From: Susulua sp964590995
GTDB taxonomy: Bacteria; Omnitrophota; Gorgyraeia; Duberdicusellales; 4484-171
DNA length: 24,868 nucleotides
Direction: 5' to 3'
Assembly: GCA_964590995.1 (NCBI GenBank)
Contig: CAZPYY010000011.1
Location: 1 to 24,868, forward strand
Positions within the stretch are counted from its first letter, which is position 1. Each line of letters starts with the position of its first letter. The notes below the pieces were generated by a model that worked only from the letters and a program-made list of their open reading frames with translations, did not search any database and had not been told where the DNA came from. The translations under genes and the position numbers were made by a program. Shown here piece by piece: positions 13,482 through 22,323 of the stretch.

Positions 13482-14041
13482 AGAAGATAGTTATAAACTT
13501 AAGCCCTCAAAAAGAGACCATTACAACTGTCCTTCTGCAAAAAGTAGTTTCTTATACGCCCTTGGCAGGATTAACTGCTGTTCTTGTTTTAGTATTAATT
13601 ATATTCTTGCAGATGTTTATCTTTAAACAGACCTATGACTACTCAAAATATAGTAAGAAGTGGAGGATGTGGAAGAGTAAGCATGAGGAAATGAAGAAGA
13701 TAAAGAAGGGGAGAGCCGAACTAGAGAAGGAGAAAAATAGATTAGAAGAAATCGCCACTCCTAAGTATGATATTGTACTTATTCTCGAAGGCATCTTTTC
13801 TTCCCTGCCTAAAAACGTATGGTTTGAGGGTTTAGATTTTGAAAGTGGGGTCATTAGCCTAAGAGGTTATGTTGTAAAATGGAGAGAGGATTACTTAGTT
13901 TCCCTAGATGGTTTCATAAATTCTTTACGGGAACAAGAGTACTTTTCTTCAAAATTTAAAAAAGTAAACATCAAAGAGTCTAAAAAATCAAATTTTAATG
14001 GTGTTGAGACACTAAAATTCATTATCGAATGCAAAAAATAA
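13478..14041 (+). CDS. pilN: PilN-like inner membrane alignment protein
   Basis: A 187-residue bitopic protein. The short cytoplasmic tail carries INLSPQ (5-10), equivalent to the INLLP motif through which PilN docks onto PilM. It is followed by a membrane helix (about 29-52), a charged coiled coil (about 55-95) and a ferredoxin-like periplasmic domain including SSLPKNVWFEGL and ISLRGYV. It forms a heterodimer with PilO in the periplasm in known systems. Overlap with pilM by four bases and with the next gene by 13 bases supports tight coupling. Sequence conservation is low outside the N-terminus, but gene order makes the assignment solid. Confidence 0.82.
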   Translation: MKKIVINLSPQKETITTVLLQKVVSYTPLAGLTAVLVLVLIIFLQMFIFKQTYDYSKYSKKWRMWKSKHEEMKKIKKGRAELEKEKNRLEEIATPKYDIVLILEGIFSSLPKNVWFEGLDFESGVISLRGYVVKWREDYLVSLDGFINSLREQEYFSSKFKKVNIKESKKSNFNGVETLKFIIECKK

Positions 14042-14571
14042 ATATAGATAAACCAACTCTGGTTTTTATTATTGTGGCAGTCATCTTATTGTTTGAGCTG
14101 TTTGTTGTATTTTCCTGGGAGGTCAGCAAAATAGGGGCTTTAACCAAAAGAGCGGGTAAGCTTATCGAAAAGCTTAATACTATTGAGAACGAATGGCCGA
14201 GGAAGGATCAATATTTGGAGGACAAAGAGCTATTAAAAGAAGAGATTAAAAAAGTCCGCGGAAAGTTTATTGCCTATGATCAAGAGTCTAAGACGCTCTC
14301 ATTTATATCTGCCAGCAGTAAAGATTTTGGAATCGAAATCAACTCCCTTACACCTGAGGGTTTAAAGGCTTACACTAAGACAGAGGTTGGTAACTTTAAA
14401 TATCTACCGATTAAGGTTAAAGCAAAGGGGAATTTTCATAACTTAGCGATGTTTTTAAATCATCTTGGCAGTAGCCAGTATTTTTTTGAAGTTAAAAAGT
14501 TAACTATATTGTCCGGTTCCCCTTATAATTTAGTAGAGATGACGATATATGGAGCTGTTGCCGTAGAATGA
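14029..14571 (+). CDS. pilO: PilO-like inner membrane alignment protein
   Basis: A 180-residue bitopic protein: short cytoplasmic tail, membrane helix (about 10-29), coiled coil (about 36-80, rich in Lys/Glu) and a small periplasmic alpha/beta domain with the PilO-type FGIEINSLTPEG (about 101-112) and YLPIKVKAKGNFHNLAMFLNHL (about 125-146). It partners PilN and carries PilP to the secretin. The ATG at 14029 lies inside the end of pilN, with no independent ribosome binding site, so translation probably depends on pilN. Its stop overlaps the next ATG (ATGA). Identification relies on fold pattern and position. Confidence 0.82.
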   Translation: MQKINIDKPTLVFIIVAVILLFELFVVFSWEVSKIGALTKRAGKLIEKLNTIENEWPRKDQYLEDKELLKEEIKKVRGKFIAYDQESKTLSFISASSKDFGIEINSLTPEGLKAYTKTEVGNFKYLPIKVKAKGNFHNLAMFLNHLGSSQYFFEVKKLTILSGSPYNLVEMTIYGAVAVE

Positions 14572-14981
14572 GTGTACAAATTACACAGATACCCTTACGG
14601 GCACAAGTTAAAGAAAAGATTACAGAGGGCAAAAAAGAAAAGTTAGTATTCTTGTTTGTTTTCTTTATTTTTTGTTTTCTGTTTTCGGTTTCTGCTCAAG
14701 AGAGCAGGTATGCTTTTAAGCCAAGCGACAAGGATCCTTTTTCTCCTTTGGTTAGCAAGAATGGCATCTTGTTGATACCGCGGGAAGTAGATTTAGGAGG
14801 TTTAGTTATAAAAGGCATAATATGCTCTGAGGAATCTCCGATAGCTATTATTAACGACAAAGTAGTAGGAAAGGGTGAAAACATTGGTGATTATCTTGTC
14901 TTAGAGATAGAAGAAAAAAGGGTTATTTTAAAAAATGGTGATCAGGAATTCATATTAAAACTAGGGGAGGAAGAAGAATGA
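14568..14981 (+). CDS. pilP: PilP-like periplasmic pilus assembly protein
   Basis: A 137-residue protein with a long basic N-terminal stretch, a hydrophobic segment (about 26-43, ending SAQ) and the PilP landmark DKDPFSPL at 55-62. The beta-rich HR-type domain follows (about 76-132), with LGGLVIKGIICSEESPIAIINDKVV. PilP connects PilN/PilO with the secretin in the periplasm. No lipobox cysteine is seen, so it is anchored by the hydrophobic segment or is secreted after cleavage. The domain is clearly related to the C-terminal domain of the GspB-like protein at 17328. Overlaps both neighbours by four bases. Confidence 0.78.
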   Translation: MSVQITQIPLRAQVKEKITEGKKEKLVFLFVFFIFCFLFSVSAQESRYAFKPSDKDPFSPLVSKNGILLIPREVDLGGLVIKGIICSEESPIAIINDKVVGKGENIGDYLVLEIEEKRVILKNGDQEFILKLGEEEE

Positions 14982-16501
14982 GAGAGAGGATAAAGGGAAA
15001 AAGGAAAAAGTTAGCATTTTTGCTGATACTTTTTAATTTTTGTTTTTTCTCCCTTGGCTTTGCTCAAGATGATGACTTAATCCCAGTAATTAAATTTAAA
15101 GACGCTGACATCAGGGTGGTATTACAATCAATAGCTCAGAAAGCAACCAGGGATGGCGAGAAAGTTAACATTGTAATCAGTCCAAGTGTAGAAGGTTTAG
15201 TCAGTGTAAATTTGGAGGATGTTGATTGGTTTTCTACCCTCGAGGCAGTATTAAGGCCTTACGATTATAGCTATGAGTGGATTGGCGACACTATACTATT
15301 GGTAGATACTACCGAGAAGATAAGTGAAAGAGAAGCTTTGGCAAAGGAGAGAGAGGAGATAGAGCCTTCGCGAACTAGGGTTTTTAAACTAAAATTCATT
15401 GACGCTAACGATGCTAAGAAGGCAATTGAACCCATGCTTTCTCCGATAGGAAGAGTTTCGGTGTTAGAAATTACTGGTCAAGCCGGATGGGAGTTTGGGA
15501 CAGATGTCACCAAGCGGTCCCGGTCCGAAGAAGGTAAGGTTTCACGGACAAAAACCTTAATAGTCTCAGACATATCTAAGAAGTTAGATGAGATAGATTC
15601 ACTTCTTAAGAAGATAGATGCCTTACCTAAGCAAATTATGATAAAGACCAGGATTATGGAGGTAAATAGAGATACCCTTGAAGACTTTGGTTTTGATTGG
15701 GGGACAGGGCTTACAGGAGCATCCTCATCAACTCTAGATTTTGTAGGTGCGAGTGGCTCTAATAGAGAAGCCATGGCTGGACATATGCTTGGCGACCAGA
15801 ATATACCCTCTCTGTTTGATCCAAAAACAACAGGGTTGGATAGTAGCGATACCGGTTTAAAACTTGCCTTTCGAAAGGTAACCGGTAATCAATTTGAAGC
15901 TATTGTCCATGCTTTAGAGGAAGATGCTCGGACCAACACTCTTTCGGCGCCAATTATCCTTACCTTAGATAGTCAGGAAGCATCTATACTTGTTGGCCAA
16001 AAATACCCTATTGTAAAGACCGAAATCAGTACTGAGACCAATACAGTTACCGGAGGTTCTTTAGATTACTATCAGGACATTGGGATTCAGCTTAACGTAG
16101 TTCCGCAGATTTGTGGGAAGGACGAAGACTATATAAATATGATTATCCATCCGGCAATAACCAGCCGTTACAGCGATGTTTCTATTACCCAAGGTTCAAC
16201 AACTCTTGTTTCTTATCCTTGGTTGACTTCTCGGGAAACAGAGACCCAGGTTATAATGAAAGATGGTGAAACAATTGTTATTGGAGGCCTTATCAAAGAT
16301 GTGAAATCAGAGCAGGAAATAGGCGTGCCGGTTTTAAGCAAAATTCCTGTATTGGGATGGCTTTTTAAGCGCCGCACTGAAGATATCGAAAAGATAGACC
16401 TGATGATTTTTATTACAGCTAAGATTGTAGAGCCTGGCGATCTTGTTCCTTTGGAAATTATGGATAGTGAGAAATTTACTACTTTGTTCGAGGAGATGTA
16501 G
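14978..16501 (+). CDS. pilQ: PilQ/GspD-type outer membrane secretin
   Basis: A 507-residue secretin, the outer-membrane ring through which the pilus emerges. A signal peptide (about 7-29, ending GFAQ) is followed by a secretin/TonB N-terminal domain (about 35-115, IVISPSVEGLVSVNL), a NolW-like domain (about 133-215) and the C-terminal secretin beta-barrel domain (about 216-495). It shows ARTNTLSAPIILTLDSQEASI and the closing IPVLGWLFKRR. It is much shorter than proteobacterial PilQ because AMIN domains are absent. A strong ribosome binding site (GGGGAGGAAG) lies inside the end of pilP. The coding sequence for the basic N-terminus (14985-15012) resembles an intergenic purine repeat seen upstream of pilA. 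Confidence 0.9.
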   Translation: MRERIKGKRKKLAFLLILFNFCFFSLGFAQDDDLIPVIKFKDADIRVVLQSIAQKATRDGEKVNIVISPSVEGLVSVNLEDVDWFSTLEAVLRPYDYSYEWIGDTILLVDTTEKISEREALAKEREEIEPSRTRVFKLKFIDANDAKKAIEPMLSPIGRVSVLEITGQAGWEFGTDVTKRSRSEEGKVSRTKTLIVSDISKKLDEIDSLLKKIDALPKQIMIKTRIMEVNRDTLEDFGFDWGTGLTGASSSTLDFVGASGSNREAMAGHMLGDQNIPSLFDPKTTGLDSSDTGLKLAFRKVTGNQFEAIVHALEEDARTNTLSAPIILTLDSQEASILVGQKYPIVKTEISTETNTVTGGSLDYYQDIGIQLNVVPQICGKDEDYINMIIHPAITSRYSDVSITQGSTTLVSYPWLTSRETETQVIMKDGETIVIGGLIKDVKSEQEIGVPVLSKIPVLGWLFKRRTEDIEKIDLMIFITAKIVEPGDLVPLEIMDSEKFTTLFEEM

Positions 16502-16533
16502 TAATATTAATTATTTCCTAAAGCTAAACTCCT

Positions 16534-17331
16534 ATGTATCTTGAAGTATACGGCCTAAAAAGCTCCCCTTTTAATATAACCAGTGACCCTCAGTTTTTCT
16601 TCGAAAGCCTATCCCACAAAGAAGCTCTAGCTGCCCTTATTTATGGCATACAGGAGAGAAAAGGAATAATCCTAATTACCGGTGAAGTCGGCACAGGTAA
16701 GACTACCCTTTGTAAGGCCCTTTTGAAGAAATTAACTCCGGGAGTAAAGACTTCTCTGATTCTTAACCCTTACTTTAGTGAAGTCCAGCTCTTACGGGCG
16801 ATAGTCGGGGATTTTGGGTTAGAGATAAAGAAGAGGAGCCGTTTAGATATTCTCGAGAGCTTAAATTCTTTTCTAGTAAATATTAGCTTATCAGGTAAGA
16901 ATGCAGTTTTAATTATCGATGAAGCTCAGAATCTTACCAACCGGCAATTAGAGCAAATTAGACTCCTATCTAACTTAGAGACAGCCAAAGAGAAGTTATT
17001 GCAAATTATTCTTGTTGGCCAACCAGAGCTAAAGGAAAAACTAAGTAAATTTAATTTAAGGCAGATCCGGCAAAGAGTTTTTGTGAAGCATGACATCTTT
17101 CCTTTAAGGGAAGAAGAGGTTAAAGAATATGTAGAATATAGGCTTCAACAAGCCGGTACAACCGAGATTAATATTTTACCAGAGAGTTATAAGGTAATTT
17201 ATGAGTTTTCGAAAGGTATACCCCGCTTGGTTAATATGATCTGCGACCGGGCATTACTTCTTGGCTTTGTTAAGGAGAGCAAAGTTTTTGATCCCGAGAT
17301 GTTTAAGGTTTGTATGGAGGAGCTTTTATGA
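16534..17331 (+). CDS. ExeA/GspA-like AAA ATPase
   Basis: A 265-residue AAA ATPase: Walker A GEVGTGKT at 50-57, Walker B VLIIDEAQN at 125-133, sensor region ILVGQPEL at 159-166, and an arginine-rich turn RQIRQRV near 176-182. The N-terminus MYLEVYGLKSSPFNITSDP is the signature opening of the ExeA/GspA family. In Aeromonas-type systems ExeA with ExeB helps the secretin cross peptidoglycan and assemble. This copy stops after the AAA module, so the membrane segment and peptidoglycan-binding domain of full ExeA are absent, and it should be cytoplasmic. It starts 32 bases after the secretin gene without a clear ribosome binding site and overlaps the next gene by four bases. Confidence 0.87.
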   Translation: MYLEVYGLKSSPFNITSDPQFFFESLSHKEALAALIYGIQERKGIILITGEVGTGKTTLCKALLKKLTPGVKTSLILNPYFSEVQLLRAIVGDFGLEIKKRSRLDILESLNSFLVNISLSGKNAVLIIDEAQNLTNRQLEQIRLLSNLETAKEKLLQIILVGQPELKEKLSKFNLRQIRQRVFVKHDIFPLREEEVKEYVEYRLQQAGTTEINILPESYKVIYEFSKGIPRLVNMICDRALLLGFVKESKVFDPEMFKVCMEELL

Positions 17332-17846
17332 GCATAATCTATGAAGCTTTAAAAAAAGTAGAGGGCCAGAAGGAGATTTTGGCCCCTGAAAGTATTCCTC
17401 AAGGTCTAACTTTTCCGGCAGAAAAGGAAGAAAAAAAGGTAACTAAGGACAAGAAGCTATTCCTCCTGCCGATAGTAATACTTCTAATAGTTTTAGGTTT
17501 GTCAGCGTTACCTTTTATCTTACCGCAACAAGAACAAGCACAAAAGCAAGAAATTATAGCTCCAGTAGCAGAGAAGAGAGAGATTGATCCGGCTAGAGTC
17601 TATAGAATTTCTGAATCTAAAAGCCAAGCCCCTGGGGATGTAACTCTAAGAGAAGAACCTGTTCAAGAGTATGTTCTTGAAGGAATTGTCTTTGATCCAA
17701 AAGCTCCTTTTGCACTTATTAATGGAAGAGTTATAAACGAGTCGGATAACTTAGGTAACTTCCGTATAGATAGGATTAGTGAGAATAAAGTTGAGATGAT
17801 TAATACTCAGGACAACAACAAAGTAATCCTTTCTTTGTCCGATTAA
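17328..17846 (+). CDS. GspB/ExeB-like protein with PilP-type periplasmic domain
   Basis: A 172-residue bitopic protein. The N-terminal MSIIYEALKKVEGQ matches the short cytoplasmic motif of GspB/ExeB proteins. A membrane helix spans about 44-66, then a Gln/Glu-rich periplasmic linker, then a beta-rich domain (about 114-170: YVLEGIVFDPKAPFALINGRVI) that resembles the HR domain of PilP and GspC. Together with the AAA ATPase before it this recreates a GspA-GspB pair attached to a pilus operon, probably for secretin assembly. The ATG at 17328 has GGAGG seven bases upstream and overlaps the previous stop (ATGA). An upstream in-frame TTG at 17310 is rejected because it would place extra residues before the conserved N-terminus. 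Confidence 0.8.
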   Translation: MSIIYEALKKVEGQKEILAPESIPQGLTFPAEKEEKKVTKDKKLFLLPIVILLIVLGLSALPFILPQQEQAQKQEIIAPVAEKREIDPARVYRISESKSQAPGDVTLREEPVQEYVLEGIVFDPKAPFALINGRVINESDNLGNFRIDRISENKVEMINTQDNNKVILSLSD

Positions 17847-17881
17847 CCAGCCAAGTAATTTTTATGGTGATTTTCTTGACC

Positions 17882-19570
17882 TTACCAATTGAAAAAATCT
17901 CCGAAAATGTCTTTTATGTCTTCAATTTTGTCTAAGGCCGGGATTATTGAGATGTTAGTGGTATATACGGGGTTTTTTATGGTTCCGCTTATACTAACAG
18001 AAAAAGTTCCTCCTCCCAGGAAAGCAGTTAGATATTTTTGTAAGCCCTTTGAAGAGTCTATAAGTTCTTTGCTAAATTGGGGGAAGAGTAGAAAATCAAG
18101 ATTGCCTACAGTAGTCATCTTTCCTTTTCCTTCTATATTCATCTGGCTAGCGTTTAACTGAAAATTTTCAAAGAAAATTTCTCGGCCTTCGAAGAAGAGG
18201 TCACTATAAGCTCTTTTAAATACTATATTTTCAAAATCCGGGATAGATAAAAATTTACCCAAACCTTTCAAGAAGTCTATTTGGTAGATGGTTCCTTCAC
18301 TGATAAGAATTTTGCCTTCACCGCGTAAATTTTTCCATTTAAAGAGGTCAACGCTTCTTAAATTAGCCTCAAGGGATAATTTTCCGCGTGGCTTCTTCCC
18401 CTCTACATTTAATTCATGCATAGCTTGGGCGATATCTATGCCGTTAGCAGTTAAGTTTAAGTTTCCTTTGTTATTAGAAAGGTTTAACACTCCTGTGAGA
18501 TTGATTTCCCCTCCGCTTACCTTGGCTCTAAGAGGAGAGATGGTGAGTTTATTTCCCTCTCTAAGAAGTTCAACTTTTATGTCTTTTACTTTAAAATCTT
18601 TGATTTTTAACTCTTCGGAAGTGCTGCTTAGTTTAATCTTTCCTTTATTTTGATTGGATTCTTTGGTAATAGTAAACTCTAGGCCTAAGGAACCTTGAGG
18701 GTTTAACTTAGCCAGGGAAGAAGGCTTTGGTTTAAAACTATCGAGAGCCTCGATAAGATTGCTAAAACTTGCATAACCCTCCCCTTGAATTTCTATCCAA
18801 GGTTTTTTAAGACCCATACTTGCCTCGGCAGTAATTTCAGTATCTTTACCCTCGATAATAAATTCTGATACTTCCAGTGTTTCTTCATCAATTTGAGCCC
18901 GGGCTCTTAAATTACAGAGATTGCTAGTGATCTCTAAGCCTATCTTCGGAGATGAAAAATCTTCTATTTGGGCAGTTGCTTTTAAAGGCAGGTTTTTAAA
19001 GATTAGCTCGGACTTAGTCAAAAATAGCTTATCTTTTTTAAGAAAACCGTTTGCCTGAATTTCCTTGATGTCTTTAAGTTTAGAGAAATACCCATCTTTT
19101 ATCTGATAGTTGATATAATAGTCGAGTCCTTGCTCAGGAATTTTTAAGTAACCTAGGAGTTTTATGTCCCCTTTAAGGTCTATGTCTTTAGTAGTAAGCT
19201 TTAACTCATTTGCCTCGAGCTCACCTTTTAGAGAGATTGCTTCGTCTATTTCTATATCTAAATCCCCTTTTTTAATATAACCAGCTACAGGAAGCTTTAT
19301 ATACTCACCAAGCCGATTAAGGCCAAAGTCTTTTATAGAAGCTGTTACCTTTAAAGACTTATCTTCGGCGCGGTACTCACCTTTTAAATTTATTTTATTA
19401 ATAAAAGAGAGTTCAAGGCCTATTGTTGAAGGATTTCTAAGGTCAAGAGAAACATATATACTGTCAGAAGTTTTTATATCGAAAAATTTAGCTTCGGTTG
19501 TAAAGAAGGAAGAAGCGGAGAGGATAGCCAAAAGGAGCAGCAAGAAAAAGTTTAATGTTCTCTTTGTCAA
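17882..19570 (-). CDS. AsmA-like outer membrane biogenesis/lipid transport protein
   Basis: A 562-residue, nearly all-beta protein with an N-terminal hydrophobic segment (about 7-22) and long runs of alternating hydrophobic/charged strands (for example LKGELEANELKLTT, INLTGVLNLSNNKGNLNLTA). The C-terminal 170 residues show the AsmA-like pattern LRGEGKILISEGTIYQIDFL, then FFEGREIFFENFQL, then a Gly-rich IEGKGKMTTVGNLDFLL. AsmA and related proteins span the periplasm and are thought to carry lipids or affect outer membrane assembly. The start is TTG, the first start after an in-frame stop, with AAGGA about seven bases before it. It follows the GH94-type gene after 43 bases on the same strand, probably in one operon, and converges on the pilus operon with only 35 bases between the stops and no clear terminator. 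Confidence 0.75.
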   Translation of the reverse strand: MTKRTLNFFLLLLLAILSASSFFTTEAKFFDIKTSDSIYVSLDLRNPSTIGLELSFINKINLKGEYRAEDKSLKVTASIKDFGLNRLGEYIKLPVAGYIKKGDLDIEIDEAISLKGELEANELKLTTKDIDLKGDIKLLGYLKIPEQGLDYYINYQIKDGYFSKLKDIKEIQANGFLKKDKLFLTKSELIFKNLPLKATAQIEDFSSPKIGLEITSNLCNLRARAQIDEETLEVSEFIIEGKDTEITAEASMGLKKPWIEIQGEGYASFSNLIEALDSFKPKPSSLAKLNPQGSLGLEFTITKESNQNKGKIKLSSTSEELKIKDFKVKDIKVELLREGNKLTISPLRAKVSGGEINLTGVLNLSNNKGNLNLTANGIDIAQAMHELNVEGKKPRGKLSLEANLRSVDLFKWKNLRGEGKILISEGTIYQIDFLKGLGKFLSIPDFENIVFKRAYSDLFFEGREIFFENFQLNASQMNIEGKGKMTTVGNLDFLLFPQFSKELIDSSKGLQKYLTAFLGGGTFSVSISGTIKNPVYTTNISIIPALDKIEDIKDIFGDFFNW

Positions 19571-19613
19571 AATTATTCCTTAATCGAATCCTTTTAAAGG
19601 TCTGTGCAGGATT

Positions 19614-22226
19614 TTATGCGAAATATATCCTGATCAAAAGCTCTTTTTTCTTTATCTTTATTAGGTCGGCCCTTTTTATAGTATACTTACCATCAAGTTT
19701 AAGGATTTTCTTTCCTTCAAGAAGCACCTTCTTTATTTTGGAGCTTTTTCCTTTTATATAAGAGATTTTAATTGTTTTCCCAGACAAAACATACTTAGCC
19801 TCGAGAGCGCTTTTGAAAAAATCTAAGGGTATAAGTTTTGGAGCCAAGACAATATCGCCAAGTTCGAAGCGAACTCCTAATATCTCCTCTACCAGGGTAT
19901 AGATATACCAGCTTGCTGAACCAGTGAGGTAAAGATAAAGGCCTTCCCCAGAGTTGTTAAAATACTCTGGGATTAGGGGATAAATCTTTGCTCTTGAGGC
20001 AGTAGCCATCTTATAGATTGAGCCTAAAGCGCTTGAGCCTTCTTTTATAAAACCACGGCGGTATAGGGAATTAGCCAACATTACTACCATATGGTTAAAA
20101 AAAGCCCCGTTTTCCTTATCGCCGTAAGAGAAAGAATAGGCTCTTCCTAAATCAAGATAAGATGGACCAAAGTTTGTGTTAAGCCGAAATCCGCCAAGGG
20201 TCTTATCATAAAGGTGTCTTTTTATTGAATTCCAAGTTTTTTTAATTTGCTTTTGAGTAGCTACCCCGCTCATTATAGCAAAGACCTGGGAAGCGAGATT
20301 CATTTGGTTTTTCCCTTCTACCCGTCTTCCCTTATTGTCGTAGTAGCCATTAAAGAAGCCTGATTTTAACCACTCTCTCTTGCTGAGCCATAGGGATAAG
20401 TGGTCACTCTTTCTCTCTAAATCATCGATTAACTTATCAATTCTTACCTTTTGTTTTCGGCCGCTTATATTTTGAGATGCTTTAAAATACTCTTCTAATC
20501 TTTTCTGTTTTTCTTTAAAATTATTATAATTTATCGGCTTATTTATTTGATCGAGAAGCAGGGCTAATTCCTTGGCCAGAGATACTTTCTTTACTTTCTT
20601 ACTTAAAGACCCCAAAAAACAGGAGATGTCTTTTAAATTGTGAGCATACATAAAGCTAAAAGTAACACTCTCTCCTAACTCAAAAGCCATATCTAATCCG
20701 TCGTTCCAGTCAGCATTTTCCAGGCGAATAATATTATGCTTACCGGCATTAAAGAAAGAAGTTAAATGTTGAACCAAAAGGTGTTCTAGAATACTGCCTT
20801 CATAAATTTTGCCTTTGTTGTTTCGCAGGAGAAAGTCTTTCTGACAAAATTTAGAGTCTACTTCTTTTGCCCTCTTTAAGAGATGATCTCTAAAGTAAGT
20901 AGTGTTTTTATTAAGGATCCCTAAATCCCCAGTCTTATTTATATATAGATGCAGAGCGATAAGAGGCCAAATACCATGGTCAGACCAGACTCGGTTTATT
21001 TTATTCCGGTCTGAGAGAAAATCTCCCTTTTCACTAATTATGGTGGCATTTGAACCGTCAATTCTTACTCCCTTGAAGCTATTTAAGAGCAAGGCCTTTG
21101 CTTTGCCAGGCTCATTAATCAACAATGTTAAAGTATCTTGCCAGAGATCACGCCAGCCTCGGCCACCCTTGCCATAATCAAAGTGGGGTAAGAATGAACA
21201 GCCGAATAATTTTCGCAAGGTTGGCTGTAATTTTACCCAGAGAAGCCAATTATTAAAGGCCTTATCTTTAAAATCAAACTCTATTCTTGAAAGATAATTA
21301 AGCCAGTATTTTTTTGTCTGGTCAAAGATTCTTTGAATTTTAGCCGGAGAGTTTACTTTGCTAAAGGTAGTCATTATTTTCTGCTTCGAATTTTTGCCAG
21401 GGCCAGAATCAACTCCGATGATAAGAAAATAATTTACGCTTTCACCTTTTCTTAAGTTTTTATCTTTGAATCTAAATGCTGCCACAGCCTCTTTCCCTTG
21501 GAATTCATCTCTTTCTTTTTTAACCGGTTTTACTCCTCCTTTAATGCTTTGAGGATTAAATAAGTCTCCTTCTCCTGAAAAGTAATCAAGGGTAGGAAAT
21601 TGCCCAAGAGGAGCGATGCCATTATCCTGGAATCCTCGGCAGAAATAAGTAGCCTTATTTACCTTATGCCCCTCTTCATCAAAGGAGAGAGTTGGCTTAA
21701 GAAATATCCCATACTTATCTAGGTGAATACGATTAAGAAGACTGCTTACGTGGCGGTGATCTCTTAGGGTGTTTTCGCCTCTGCCATAAAGAGGGATTAG
21801 GGAAGTCGGAGTTATGTTGATGCTCTTGGAACTCTTGTTTGCTATCTTAATTGACATTACTTCAACTGCCATAGAGGATGGAACAAAATTTAAAATTTCT
21901 ATATGCAGGGGGCCAGCCTTTTTTGTTAGTTTGTGGTAAAGAAAGCCTGCCTCTAGCTTATCATTATGAGGATTCGATAATCTTAACACCTTATTATTTA
22001 CCTTTATAAAGAACTCACGGCGGCAAAGGAGGTTATCTTTTACATCGACTATGCTTGCCGGCGGGGTAAGGAAATGACTATTGTCACTCTTTATATCTCC
22101 TCCTAAATTAGGGCTTATTGAGCTTAGGAGGGTGCCGTCTTTATTGGTAAGAGGAAAGTAAAGATTATAGCGCTGAGGGTCTTCGACAGCAAAAGTTCCT
22201 TTGTTATCAATGAATTTATAGATCAT
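19614..22226 (-). CDS. GH94-type glycoside phosphorylase (cellobiose/chitobiose phosphorylase-like)
   Basis: An 870-residue protein with the architecture of GH94 enzymes: an N-terminal beta-sandwich domain (about 1-310), linker helices, and an (alpha/alpha)6 barrel (about 330-790). Landmarks are GGRGWRDLWQDTL (354-366), VWSDHGIWPLIAL (413-425), the catalytic-acid motif ENADWNDGLD (503-512) and YLTGSASWYIYTLVEEILG (766-784). GH94 members cleave beta-linked gluco-disaccharides or oligosaccharides with phosphate, giving glucose-1-phosphate. No signal peptide is seen, so it acts in the cytoplasm. The substrate cannot be told from these motifs. A charged insertion (about 540-640) lies between the acid motif and the next barrel helices. 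Good ribosome binding site (GAGGTAAAAATG). Length is slightly above the family norm. Confidence 0.85.
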   Translation of the reverse strand: MIYKFIDNKGTFAVEDPQRYNLYFPLTNKDGTLLSSISPNLGGDIKSDNSHFLTPPASIVDVKDNLLCRREFFIKVNNKVLRLSNPHNDKLEAGFLYHKLTKKAGPLHIEILNFVPSSMAVEVMSIKIANKSSKSINITPTSLIPLYGRGENTLRDHRHVSSLLNRIHLDKYGIFLKPTLSFDEEGHKVNKATYFCRGFQDNGIAPLGQFPTLDYFSGEGDLFNPQSIKGGVKPVKKERDEFQGKEAVAAFRFKDKNLRKGESVNYFLIIGVDSGPGKNSKQKIMTTFSKVNSPAKIQRIFDQTKKYWLNYLSRIEFDFKDKAFNNWLLWVKLQPTLRKLFGCSFLPHFDYGKGGRGWRDLWQDTLTLLINEPGKAKALLLNSFKGVRIDGSNATIISEKGDFLSDRNKINRVWSDHGIWPLIALHLYINKTGDLGILNKNTTYFRDHLLKRAKEVDSKFCQKDFLLRNNKGKIYEGSILEHLLVQHLTSFFNAGKHNIIRLENADWNDGLDMAFELGESVTFSFMYAHNLKDISCFLGSLSKKVKKVSLAKELALLLDQINKPINYNNFKEKQKRLEEYFKASQNISGRKQKVRIDKLIDDLERKSDHLSLWLSKREWLKSGFFNGYYDNKGRRVEGKNQMNLASQVFAIMSGVATQKQIKKTWNSIKRHLYDKTLGGFRLNTNFGPSYLDLGRAYSFSYGDKENGAFFNHMVVMLANSLYRRGFIKEGSSALGSIYKMATASRAKIYPLIPEYFNNSGEGLYLYLTGSASWYIYTLVEEILGVRFELGDIVLAPKLIPLDFFKSALEAKYVLSGKTIKISYIKGKSSKIKKVLLEGKKILKLDGKYTIKRADLIKIKKKELLIRIYFA

Positions 22227-22250
22227 TTTTACCTCAATGTGCCGATATTT

Positions 22251-22303
22251 TCATATACTTATTGGAATATATTCTACAACAAAATTTAGGTTTTTCCCAA
22301 GTA
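22251..22303 (-). promoter_or_regulatory. possible promoter of the GH94/AsmA unit
   Basis: Read on the minus strand, TTGGGA is followed after 18 bases by TAGAAT, upstream of the GH94-type start at 22226. The boxes match consensus at 4/6 and 5/6. The region is AT-rich, so chance matches are likely. Confidence 0.25.
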
Positions 22304-22323
22304 TTTTTTGTGGATTATCGAAG

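Noticed and set aside
17310..17327. TTG start for the GspB-like gene
   Set aside because: ATG 17328 has GGAGG at the right distance and yields the conserved N-terminus MSIIYEALKK.
17889..21177. Plus-strand open frames inside the AsmA-like and GH94-type genes
   Set aside because: They are shadows of the minus-strand coding sequences: hydrophobic or low-complexity products, no ribosome binding sites and no family resemblance.
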